DNA from: Nostoc sp. NMS7
Lineage (GTDB): Bacteria > Cyanobacteriota > Cyanobacteriia > Cyanobacteriales > Nostocaceae
NCBI RefSeq assembly: GCF_017115085.1
Contig: NZ_JABXKJ010000233.1
Span: 1 to 64,000 of the forward strand
Reading direction: 5' to 3'
Length of the DNA stretch: 64,000 nt
Under the pieces are notes generated by a model. That model ran no database searches, was not told the DNA's origin, and was given only the letters and a program-made list of their open reading frames with translations. Positions 7,912 to 15,372 of the stretch are shown here, piece after piece (within the stretch, counting starts at the first letter, position 1; every line of letters starts with the position of its first letter). A program made the position numbers and the translations under genes.

Positions 7912-9294
7912 CTAAACTAGCGCTGGTGTATTTGCACGCTTAACTTGAGGTGTAGCAATCATCCGCATTCCGGCGGGTGCAGCTATAGTTAACCCACGGC
8001 GCACAGGACGCACAGGACGCTTATTCACCTGCGATACTTGAAATTCCGACAAAACAGTTGCCAAGACGATTTTCATTTCATACTGGGCAAATGCCATCCC
8101 AATACAGCGACGATTACCGCCACCAAAAGGTAAATATTCATAAGGTGAATATTGTCTTTCTAAAAAGCGTTCTGGTTTGAACTGCTTGGATTGTGGGTAA
8201 ACTTCTTCCCGATGATGCGCTAAATAAATACTGGGGACAATTACCGTTCCCTCTCGCAGTTCGTAGCCCATAATTGTAATTGGGGTCTTCACAATCCGGG
8301 GGAAAGCAGTCATGGCGATTGGGTAAATTCGCAATGTTTCTTGGCAAACTGCTGTCAAATAGGGCAATTTAGCTACATTACTCAAATCGGGGTTAACTCC
8401 AATGGTGTTGAGTTCCTGTAGTAACTTCTCACGCACCTCTGGTAAATGGTCAATCCAGTAAAAAGCCCATGTCAATGCCGAAGCGGTAGTTTCATGTCCC
8501 GCAACTAGCAACGTCATTAACTCATCGTGTAATTCTTCATCTGACAGCCCTTGACCATCGTCGTAACGAGCCGCCATCATCAAACTTAGGATATCTTGGC
8601 GATTTTGCTCAGATTCAGCCCGGCGTTCTCGAAGCAAAGCATAAATCAGTTGATCAATTTTTTGCCGTTGTTGCAGAATCCAACCCCACGGACTCCACGC
8701 ACCAAAATCTTTTTGCATGAACTGGAAAAAGAAGGCGCTGGACATTACAGGCGAACTGATGAAGTCTAATAAGTCACTTAGCGATCGCCTCAGTGACTCA
8801 AAAAGCTGTCCTTCATTCAAACCAAATACAACCCGCAGAATAACACGCAAGGTGATTTCTTGCATCGACTCACGGATATTAAAAGGCTTGCCAATTTCCC
8901 ATTCGTTACTCACCTGTCGGGTTATTTCGCGGATATCCTGACCATAAGCCCGCATCCTCTCGCCATGAAAGGGAGGAGCTAATAGTTGCCGTTGACGCTG
9001 GTGGCGATCGCCATCTGATAACATAAAGGAGCGATCGCCAAGTAAAAATCTTAGTCTTATGTTCCCTCTCCCAACCTCAAAATACCTAGAATCAGCAGTA
9101 AAAATCTGCTCAAGCGCTTGGGGTTGACTAAAGTACACAAGATGATTATCAGAGCGACTACTCCTGATCGTGAAAGTGTCACCATAGATTTCGGCAAAAT
9201 CATCCACATATTTCACTGGCTGACCAATAAACTTGATCATCCGCAACCAGCGCGGTATTTCAGGCCCGTCAGGCAGATTGTAAGTTGTTGTCAT
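7912..9294 (-). CDS. Cytochrome P450, CYP110-like
   Basis: Heme-thiolate monooxygenase. The heme ligand motif FGGGNRRCIGMAFAQYE, the I-helix oxygen-binding motif AGHETTASALTW and the K-helix ETLRIYP are all present, so the enzyme should be functional. The N-terminus MTTTYNLPDGP is typical of CYP110, a family widespread in Nostoc whose members oxidise fatty acids, alkanes or terpenoids; the substrate here is unknown. ATG at 9294 was chosen because homologues begin there. Two in-frame ATGs upstream (9345 and 9378) would add 17 or 28 unconserved residues. It stands alone and is divergent from the ParA-type gene downstream. Confidence 0.92.
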   Translation of the reverse strand: MTTTYNLPDGPEIPRWLRMIKFIGQPVKYVDDFAEIYGDTFTIRSSRSDNHLVYFSQPQALEQIFTADSRYFEVGRGNIRLRFLLGDRSFMLSDGDRHQRQRQLLAPPFHGERMRAYGQDIREITRQVSNEWEIGKPFNIRESMQEITLRVILRVVFGLNEGQLFESLRRSLSDLLDFISSPVMSSAFFFQFMQKDFGAWSPWGWILQQRQKIDQLIYALLRERRAESEQNRQDILSLMMAARYDDGQGLSDEELHDELMTLLVAGHETTASALTWAFYWIDHLPEVREKLLQELNTIGVNPDLSNVAKLPYLTAVCQETLRIYPIAMTAFPRIVKTPITIMGYELREGTVIVPSIYLAHHREEVYPQSKQFKPERFLERQYSPYEYLPFGGGNRRCIGMAFAQYEMKIVLATVLSEFQVSQVNKRPVRPVRRGLTIAAPAGMRMIATPQVKRANTPALV

Positions 9295-9478
9295 AGAATT
9301 TTGTGGAGTTGATGGCTGATGAATTTTATTGTTACGAGTTTTCATGTTATTTAGGGTTACAGAAAGCGGTATATTCATGATTGGGGACTAGGGACACAAC
9401 GACTTGCTCAGTGCATCGCTGGGGAATGGGGAGACAAGCTGGACAAGAAGGAGAATAATAACTCCTAACTCCTGTACA

Positions 9479-9496
9479 GACGCGATTAATCGCGTT
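9479..9496. repeat. Copy of the GACGCGATTAATCGCGTC palindrome
   Basis: GACGCGATTAATCGCGTT lies between the P450 gene and the ParA-type gene, embedded in heptameric CTAACTC repeats (9461-9530). Perfect copies occur at 11531-11550 and, inside a coding sequence, at 39537-39556. Confidence 0.8.
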
Positions 9497-9552
9497 TCTC
9501 CTAACTCCTAACTCCTAACTCAGCACTCAAGAGGCAGCATCGGACGCAAGCA

Positions 9553-10185
9553 GTGCCAAAAATCATCGCTATTCTCAACGGTAAAGGAGGAGTCGGTAAA
9601 ACGACTACCGCAGTCAATCTGGCTGCAAACTTTGCCAAGAAAAAAAAGGTGCTGCTGATTGATGCAGATATTCAAGGTTCTGCCAGTTGGTGGTTTGGGC
9701 GCAGTCAGCAGGGAATGGGATTTGATTTATCTCAAGAAACTGATCCCACACTTTTAGGTGATTTAGGAAAGATAACAGGTTACGATTTAGTAGTGGTGGA
9801 TACACCTCCCGCGCTACGCTCTGAAGCATTAGTCGCGGTAGTTGCGATCGCAGATTATCTAGTTTTGCCTACACCCCCAGCCGCAATGGATTTAGCAATC
9901 CTCGTGGAAACAGTCAAGGAAGCCGTCATCCCCTTGGGAACCCCCCATCGGGTATTGCTCACCAAAGTCGATACGCGCAGTCTGGGGGAAGCACAAGAAG
10001 CAAAAAATACTCTGACTCGCTTAGGTATTCCTACTTGTAATACCTTTATTCGTGCCTATAAAGCTCATGAACGAGCAGCACTTGAGGGTGTAGCGATCGC
10101 TCAATGGCGAGGAAGTAACGCGCGGGAGGCGGAATCAGACTATCGCCGCGCAGCTGATGAATTACAGCGTGATTGGAGAAAATAA
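9553..10185 (+). CDS. mcdA: ParA-family ATPase, McdA-like carboxysome positioning protein
   Basis: A 210-residue MinD/ParA-type ATPase that would bind the nucleoid when ATP-bound and form gradients that space cargo. The deviant Walker A is complete (NGKGGVGKTTTAVNL, with the signature lysine), as are switch I (LLIDADIQGSASWW) and Walker B (LVVVDTPPA). The next gene, three bases downstream, encodes a coiled-coil partner, and ccmK3-ccmK4 follow. This is the setting expected for McdA, which spreads carboxysomes along the nucleoid. A plasmid ParA is less likely, because no ParB or parS-like repeats are seen. It starts with GTG at 9553. A divergent promoter may lie in the repeat-filled gap before it. 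Confidence 0.8.
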   Translation: MPKIIAILNGKGGVGKTTTAVNLAANFAKKKKVLLIDADIQGSASWWFGRSQQGMGFDLSQETDPTLLGDLGKITGYDLVVVDTPPALRSEALVAVVAIADYLVLPTPPAAMDLAILVETVKEAVIPLGTPHRVLLTKVDTRSLGEAQEAKNTLTRLGIPTCNTFIRAYKAHERAALEGVAIAQWRGSNAREAESDYRRAADELQRDWRK

Positions 10186-10188
10186 ATA

Positions 10189-10929
10189 ATGGCTAGGAAA
10201 CAAAGTCTCTCTGACTTATTACAAGAAGAAGCGCAAAAATTTACACCCTCAGAAGGTGAATCTGCGATCGAAGTTACAGCAGAAAAAATTGTCGAAAAAC
10301 AGGCTTCATCTGATGAGGAATCCTCAGACCAGACAGATCACTCAACTTCTATTAAGCGCACAAGTCCAACTAAGGCCGATTTAGAAGAAACTGTCAAAGA
10401 GTTGACAAGTAATCTAGAAACAAGTCACAAAAAAGAAGCATCTCTTGAACAGGAGATTGCTAATTTACAATCAAAATTATCTCAGCAAAAAACATTAGCA
10501 TCAGAACAACGATTAATAGCAGAAGAGCTAACAAAAGAACTTGACGAAACCAAAAAAACAGCACTGCAACTTGCAGAAGCAAATTCCCATCTGATAGAAG
10601 AAATTAATTCTTTAAAACAAACAGCAGAAGATAATTCTAAACTTGTTGTCAAAGAAACTAGTGCGATAAAACCAGTAAAAGAACAGTACAATCCATATAA
10701 CTACAAAAAATCACATCGGCCATCGGAAAAACTAGCTCAAAATCAACCAGGTGAGTATGCTGATAGTGTTGTAAAAGAAACTAGTGCTATACAACCAGTA
10801 AAAGACCACTACAATCCACTTAACTACAAAAAATCACATCGGTCATCGGAAACACTAGCTCAAAATCAACCTCAAAATCAACCAAATGAGTATCCTGATA
10901 GTTCTAATGAGATGTGGTTACTTGACTAG
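10189..10929 (+). CDS. mcdB: Coiled-coil protein, McdB-like carboxysome adaptor
   Basis: A 246-residue hydrophilic protein: a charged N-terminus (MARKQSLSDLLQEEA), a coiled coil at about residues 65-150 rich in K, E, L and Q, then two direct 41-45-residue repeats beginning VVKETSAI, and a C-terminal NEMWLLD. McdB proteins share little sequence but typically have a charged N-terminus, a central coiled coil and a conserved tryptophan near the C-terminus, all visible here. Position directly after the McdA-like gene and before shell genes supports the call. It would load on carboxysomes and stimulate the ATPase. The internal duplication makes it longer than a minimal McdB. Confidence 0.72.
   Translation: MARKQSLSDLLQEEAQKFTPSEGESAIEVTAEKIVEKQASSDEESSDQTDHSTSIKRTSPTKADLEETVKELTSNLETSHKKEASLEQEIANLQSKLSQQKTLASEQRLIAEELTKELDETKKTALQLAEANSHLIEEINSLKQTAEDNSKLVVKETSAIKPVKEQYNPYNYKKSHRPSEKLAQNQPGEYADSVVKETSAIQPVKDHYNPLNYKKSHRSSETLAQNQPQNQPNEYPDSSNEMWLLD
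10645..10902 (+). repeat. In-gene tandem duplication within the McdB-like gene
   Basis: Copy A is 10645-10767 (41 codons) and copy B is 10768-10902 (45 codons). Both encode VVKETSAI(K/Q)PVK..YNP.NYKKSHR.SE.LAQNQP and end with DS. Copy B has four extra codons from repetition of QNQP. Nucleotide identity is high, so the duplication is recent. Confidence 0.9.
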
Positions 10930-11192
10930 AGTCAGATTAATTCGTAATACTTCTCTACGAGAGGCTGCGGTTCCATCGAGCGAAGTCGAGATGCTCAGTA
11001 CAAGTTCGTAATGACGCTCTCTAGGAGATGCTAAAAGCGTAGCTTGCTTCTCTGTAAGAGTATGATGACTCTCTCTCCATGGCGCTAAGGTAATTCGTAA
11101 TTAAGAAACCGGTTTAATTTACCTACCAAATTTTCTTTCTTAGTGGTTTGGAATTAGTTGGTAAGTAGGTAGGCGTAATTAAACATAAGATC

Positions 11193-11255
11193 AAACCTCA
11201 CCCTCAATCCCTCTTCGTGAGTTCGGAGAGGGAAGCCGGAGGCAAGGTGAGGTTT
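11193..11255. repeat. Dispersed hairpin repeat, AAACCTCACC type
   Basis: A 63-bp segment with terminal inverted repeats AAACCTCACC and GGTGAGGTTT and an inner CCCTC/GAGGG pairing. It is one of several such elements in the 740-bp gap between the McdB-like gene and ccmK3. The first part of that gap (10930-11160) holds other short dispersed repeats and no gene. Confidence 0.7.
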
Positions 11256-11276
11256 TATATTTAATTTGACCCACTT

Positions 11277-11403
11277 ATATCATGTCCGCTTGATTACTTA
11301 CTAAACCCCAAGAACCCCACCTCGCCAAAGCTACGCTTTGTCAGGGAATGGGGGTGGGGTGCAATGACTATGGGAATCACAACTAATTACCGGGACATGA
11401 TAT
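11277..11403. mobile_element. 127-bp MITE-like element with ATATCATGTCC ends
   Basis: Perfect 11-bp terminal inverted repeats ATATCATGTCC (11277-11287) and GGACATGATAT (11393-11403) enclose a sequence that itself contains complementary CCCCACCTC and GGGGTGGGG tracts. No coding capacity and no clear target duplication. It lies in the upstream region of ccmK3. Confidence 0.7.
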
Positions 11404-11530
11404 TACTTATCTAAATCTCCAACTAAGTTTAATTACGAATTACGTTAGCAATGTTCGCGTACGACTTCTAGTCACCCGGCAGTAATAAATTAGACTTTAC
11501 AAACATCCTCTCAACTCCTCACTCCTGTAC

Positions 11531-11550
11531 AGACGCGATTAATCGCGTCT
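11531..11550. repeat. Perfect 20-nt palindrome AGACGCGATTAATCGCGTCT
   Basis: The palindrome sits about 120 bases upstream of the ccmK3 start, inside heptameric repeats. The same 20 bases recur at 39537-39556 within the cruG coding sequence, and a near copy lies at 9479-9496. Confidence 0.9.
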
Positions 11551-11670
11551 CTCCCCACTCCCCACTCCCCAAAAATTATGGCATCAAAGAAAGTTTTCCA
11601 AAATGTCAAAATTTGGACTAAAGCCACGTACAATTGAAGTCGCCTATCACTTAATCCAGGAGCTAATGCC

Positions 11671-11982
11671 ATGCCAATGGCCGTTGGCGTAATTGAAACT
11701 TTAGGTTTTCCTAGTGTCTTAGCAGCAGCAGATGCAATGGTCAAAGCTGCGGGTGTGACAATAGTGTATTATGGTCAAGCCGAAAGCGCTCGCCTGCTAG
11801 TTGCTGTACGGGGACACGTTGCTGAGGTAAAAAGAGCAGTTGAAGCCGGAATCGCAGCCGGAGAGGAAGTAAAGGTTGGTACAGTAATTACCTACTACAT
11901 CGTTCCTAATCCCCCGGAAAATGTAGAAACCATATTACCAATCCATTTCACTGAAGAATCAGAACCTTTCCGCATCTTCTAA
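11671..11982 (+). CDS. ccmK3: Beta-carboxysome shell protein CcmK3
   Basis: A 103-residue bacterial microcompartment (BMC) domain protein forming part of the carboxysome shell. It opens MPMAVGVIETLGFPSVLAAA and continues through ADAMVKAAGVTIVYY to YYIVPNPPENVETILPI, which fits CcmK3 rather than CcmK1 or K2. In other cyanobacteria CcmK3 occurs in a satellite operon with CcmK4 and forms mixed hexamers with it, as arranged here (86-bp gap). A ribosome site AGGAG lies eight bases before the ATG. Several mobile repeats fill the upstream region, so the promoter is not obvious. Confidence 0.9.
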   Translation: MPMAVGVIETLGFPSVLAAADAMVKAAGVTIVYYGQAESARLLVAVRGHVAEVKRAVEAGIAAGEEVKVGTVITYYIVPNPPENVETILPIHFTEESEPFRIF

Positions 11983-12067
11983 GCAATTTTGCAATCAAAA
12001 TCTGTAGCGAAGCTTCGGACAATTAACTTGTCGCCCCCATATCGTTTATTCATAAAGGAGATTAATA

Positions 12068-12418
12068 ATGTCATTACAGGCAGTTGGAGCACTTGAAACG
12101 AAAGGTTTTCCTGCGGTGCTAGCAGCAGCAGATGCGATGCTAAAAGCTGGTCGAGTTACCCTCGTTGGTTATATCAGAGTAGGTAGCGCTCGCTTTACAG
12201 TTAATATTCGTGGCGATGTTTCTGAAGTAAAAGCCGCTATGGCTGCTGGTGTTGAAGCCGCAGAGAATGTTTATGGCGGTACCCTAGAATCTTGGGTGAT
12301 TATTGCTCGTCCCCATGAAAACGTTGAAGCTGTTCTGCCAATTGGTTACACAGAACAAGTCCAAGAGTATCGAGAATCTGTAGAAAATCCCATTGTTAGA
12401 TCATTGAACAGTAGATAA
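12068..12418 (+). CDS. ccmK4: Beta-carboxysome shell protein CcmK4
   Basis: A 116-residue single-BMC-domain hexamer-forming shell protein. The start SLQAVGALETKGFPAVLAAA and the segment GGTLESWVIIARPHENVEAV, then LPIGYTE, are characteristic of CcmK4. It is preceded by a good ribosome site (AAGGAG, nine bases from ATG) and follows ccmK3 by 86 bases. A short C-terminal extension after the BMC fold (YRESVENPIVRSLNSR) is normal for the family. Together with the McdA/McdB-like genes upstream it forms a shell-plus-positioning neighbourhood away from any main ccm operon. Confidence 0.93.
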   Translation: MSLQAVGALETKGFPAVLAAADAMLKAGRVTLVGYIRVGSARFTVNIRGDVSEVKAAMAAGVEAAENVYGGTLESWVIIARPHENVEAVLPIGYTEQVQEYRESVENPIVRSLNSR

Positions 12419-12424
12419 AGTCAA

Positions 12425-12437
12425 CCCCCTGCGGGGG
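12425..12437 (+). terminator. Short GC hairpin after ccmK4
   Basis: CCCCC-TGC-GGGGG begins six bases after the ccmK4 stop codon and is followed by AATTCAAAATTT. The stem is short but pure GC, and its position suits a terminator. Confidence 0.45.
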
Positions 12438-12556
12438 AATTCAAAATTTCAAACGAAGAATCTCCATAAATGAATACTCGTTTGAGGAGAGAATAGCAGT
12501 TCAGGCGGCACTCTTGTTAGAACAAAGGTAATGCTGTTTTCTTAACTAGAGTTAAA

Positions 12557-12790
12557 ATCATCAACATCCAACTTAAACCTGAACACGAGCAATTTATCCA
12601 AAGCCGAATTGCTAACGGTAGATATGAGAAAGCTGATGATGTTATAGCATTAGCATTAGCATTAAAACTGCTGGAGGAATGGGAAAAGGGTGATCAGGAT
12701 TGGGAAGAAGAAACCTGTAAAAAAATAGCTGTTGGGCTTGGTTAAATCGAACGTGGAGAGGTGCTTAATGGGGAAGTGGTAATAGCATGA
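12557..12790 (+). pseudogene. ParD-like antitoxin remnant, no start codon and two stops
   Basis: Read in one frame the segment gives INIQLKPEHEQFIQSRIANG, then RYEKADDVIALALALKLLEEWEKG, then TAA (12743-12745), then IERGEVLNGEVVIA and TGA. This is the pattern of ParD/CopG-type antitoxins (NIQLKPEQE.FI....A.G.Y....DVI..AL.LLEEW). The expected ATG is ATC here. The triple GCATTA repeat (ALALALK) looks like a small slippage expansion. No intact toxin gene is next to it. Confidence 0.7.
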
Positions 12791-12806
12791 CTTGAAAAAA
12801 ATTACG

Positions 12807-12923
12807 TTAAGCAACAATGTCAAGATCGGGATCGATTCCACTAACATTAACCTCTTTGAGATCGATCCCAGTAAAATCTCTTTCCCCAACAGCGTAACGT
12901 TTTCTCAATTCTTCGCCGTCCAT
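12807..12923 (-). pseudogene. Short pentapeptide-repeat protein N-terminus (38 codons)
   Basis: An ATG-started minus-strand frame reads MDGEELRKRYAVGERDFTGI and then DLKEVNVSGIDPDLDIVA before TAA. MDxEELRKRYAxGERDFxGxxL is the usual N-terminus of cyanobacterial pentapeptide-repeat proteins, which normally continue with many A(D/N)LxG units. Here only about two degenerate units remain, so it is probably a truncated gene; expression as a tiny protein cannot be excluded. Confidence 0.5.
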
Positions 12924-13178
12924 AATTTACTTTTATTATTGTTCAACAGATATAAAATCTTAACCGCTAGTTTACGTATATACACTTAATAAAATCAAAA
13001 TATATGACGAAATTTAACTTAATAGGATTCAGTTAAGGCTTGCTCCTTCATAACCCTCCTTAAAAAAGAGGGAATTAAGCCCATTTATTTTAAGAGGGGT
13101 TGGCGGGATCTTCCGGGGCAAAAATATCAATAACACCAAGCATATTGAGATTTAACTAAGTACACGTCACCCTAAAAG

Positions 13179-13384
13179 CAGGGCTGTTTCATTCGATAAG
13201 GTCATGATTTTGTCAACAGTATGAGCGATAAATTTAGGGAAGTGGGAAAAAGAAAAATTACCAGTTCAACGGATAAATTTAAGTACAAATGCCATTTCCT
13301 TGTCTAATCAGATTTTCTAGTTACCTGATTTTTTTGCTTGAAACGCTTGTAAACCACCGCTTTTTAGGGGATGAAACAGCCCTG
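13179..13384. mobile_element. 206-bp MITE with perfect ends and 10-bp target duplication
   Basis: The ends are CAGGGCTGTTTCAT (13179-13192) and its exact reverse complement ATGAAACAGCCCTG (13371-13384). They are flanked by perfect direct repeats ACCCTAAAAG at 13169-13178 and 13385-13394. A 10-bp duplication points to mobilisation by an IS4-like transposase. The inside has no coding capacity. The flanking ~900-bp interval (12990-13900) otherwise holds only short repeats and the upstream region of the HetZ-family gene. Confidence 0.92.
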
Positions 13385-13912
13385 ACCCTAAAAGGGGTTC
13401 GGAAATATTCAGACTTGATGTTGGGTTTCACTTCCCTACGGGACGCTATCCGCGTTTGTTCTACCCAACCTCCGAATGATTAAATTCCATACCCTTTTTG
13501 TGGTCTTGTGTACTAAGTATTTTACTAAGTAAGGGGTTGTAAAAGGTTGAAACTTATACAGGTGAAATAACGTCTAAATATTAAGTTAAATTATATTCGT
13601 TCCTCGGCTCGGTTACAAAATGTCAGATTTCCCTGATCCATCTCGTGCAAAGGTGTATCCTCACCACTCTAGGCAAATTTCTGATCTGAGTTAAATAACA
13701 TAACTTTACAAAAAGTTTAAATTAACAGAACTGACCCAAAGGACTCATAGGCATGGGTTTGGGGCATTTGGAAATTGCAAGTAAAACATCAATCTAGCAA
13801 TTTCTGCATAATTTTAGTGAATTAAGACGTAATAAAAGTGGAATCACTTAGATGTTTTCATGATTTTCATGAAATCCGGGGAAGTTGCCAGTTAAACAAT
13901 TAGGTGGGACGA

Positions 13913-15100
13913 ATGGGGGTTGTGATGCAAACTTCAAAATTGAGTTTCGAGGAACGCAATCTCACTATGACAAAGGATGTAGAACAACTGGCTCTAGATT
14001 GGCGAAAGCGCTTGGCTGCGGAATGTCCAGACCAAAATGAAGCTGCGAGGCAAAGTATTATTTTCTGGCTATTTGGATCTGACTCAAAACGGTTTGATCT
14101 GTTTAACCCTAAGGAATTCGATATTGCCAAGCAAGCGATGGAATATCGCTGGAGAATTTTACGTCAACGCTACTTGGGGCTAGGGCGAGAACGCGCTTAT
14201 CGCAACTTGATAACGCGATTGGGGAGTTTAGTAACATTACGAAATAAGATTCAGACTTGGGTTTCCCTTAGCCGCGATCGCCAGCGCAGTGTGATCGATG
14301 TGTTACAAGAAGTACTCCAAGAATTATTGCAAAGCGATAGCCACATGCAACAGCAAATGGCTGATATTGCTAAATATACAAGCGATCGAAGATTAGGGGA
14401 TGCTCTGTTATTTGCCAGTCTAGAAGAATATTCTCTACGGCCAGTACGCAATCAACCCCTATTAGCTTACCGATTTGTAAATTACTTGCGTCGCACTCAG
14501 CGCGGTGGCTTAACCCAAGTGCCGGGACATGACTTGATTAGACTGGTGTCGGAAGAAGTTCTCACAGACGACAGTGATAATCGAGTTAACTTAATCGATA
14601 GTCAGGCGATCGCAGCATATCAACAAGCACAACAATTAGAGGAACAACAAGCGCTGCGTCAGTCAGTACAAGAAGAATTTGAAAATTATTTACAAGAAAA
14701 TCTGGGAACAGACGCAGTGGAATGGCTACGACTGTATCTGCAAGGTAAATCTCAGGAAGATATTGCCCAGAGATTAAATAAGCAGACCAAAGAAGTATAC
14801 CGTTTGCGAGAAAAAATTAGTTACCACGCCGTGCGCGTCTTTGCGCTCAAAGGTAAACCAGAACTCATAGACAATTGGCTCTCAATTTCCTTGCAAGAAC
14901 ATAATTTGGGATTAACACGACACCAATGGCAGCAACTTGATCAAAAATTGACTCCTCTGGGGCGGCAGATCCTAGATTTGCAAAGAGCAGGTAACTCAAT
15001 AGAAGCAATAGCTCAACATTTAAAACTCAAAACTCATCAAGTGCTAGGCGAATGGACAAAAGTCTATCTTGTTGCTCAAGCTTTAAGAACCCAGGAGTAG
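13913..15100 (+). CDS. HetZ-family heterocyst differentiation protein
   Basis: A ~395-residue, soluble, mostly helical protein with conserved-looking blocks (LALDWRKRLAAECPDQNEAA, SIIFWLFGSDSKRFDLFNPK, YRWRILRQRYLG) and a helix-turn-helix-like segment near residue 285 (KSQEDIAQRLNKQTKEVYRL). It matches what is known of HetZ and HetZ-related regulators of heterocyst commitment. The following gene is PatU-like, as in the hetZ-patU cluster of Anabaena and Nostoc. Because these genomes also carry HetZ paralogues, family membership is firmer than orthology. ATG 13913 is preferred (AGGTGGG five bases upstream); GTG 13904, ATG 13925 and ATG 13964 are alternatives. Confidence 0.7.
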   Translation: MGVVMQTSKLSFEERNLTMTKDVEQLALDWRKRLAAECPDQNEAARQSIIFWLFGSDSKRFDLFNPKEFDIAKQAMEYRWRILRQRYLGLGRERAYRNLITRLGSLVTLRNKIQTWVSLSRDRQRSVIDVLQEVLQELLQSDSHMQQQMADIAKYTSDRRLGDALLFASLEEYSLRPVRNQPLLAYRFVNYLRRTQRGGLTQVPGHDLIRLVSEEVLTDDSDNRVNLIDSQAIAAYQQAQQLEEQQALRQSVQEEFENYLQENLGTDAVEWLRLYLQGKSQEDIAQRLNKQTKEVYRLREKISYHAVRVFALKGKPELIDNWLSISLQEHNLGLTRHQWQQLDQKLTPLGRQILDLQRAGNSIEAIAQHLKLKTHQVLGEWTKVYLVAQALRTQE

Positions 15101-15372
15101 GATGTGAGGCTTCTAGTTGATTTACTGAGGTCGTGGGGAAGAGTAGAAGATGGAGAAGACCGGGAGAAGAGTTTTCGCCTATGCCCTATGCCCCTGATCC
15201 ATAACTCAGTATTATCACTAAACTACTATCCAAAATTCATCATATATTTACTTCTACTGATGTTATGTGTAGATAATTTAATTATTAACAATTTAACAAA
15301 GGATCTTGATTAAATACCTACTAAATTAAAGGAAAGACAGTATACAAGCCAACGCCAAGCAAATCTAAACCT

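Noticed and set aside
9553..10929. Plasmid-type ParA/ParB partition locus
   Set aside because: The second protein has no ParB helix-turn-helix or arginine patch, no parS-like repeats are seen, and carboxysome shell genes follow.
13385..13399. ACCCTAAAAGGGGT as a HetR-type operator upstream of the HetZ-family gene
   Set aside because: The half-sites face the wrong way (CCC...GGG rather than GGG...CCC as recalled for HetR targets), and one half is the MITE target duplication.
13289..13483. 64-codon frame crossing the right end of the MITE
   Set aside because: It spans the element border and target duplication, so it cannot be an inherited gene.
15104..15313. 69-codon frame after the HetZ-family gene
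   Set aside because: Low-complexity hydrophobic tail without a ribosome site; it looks like chance.
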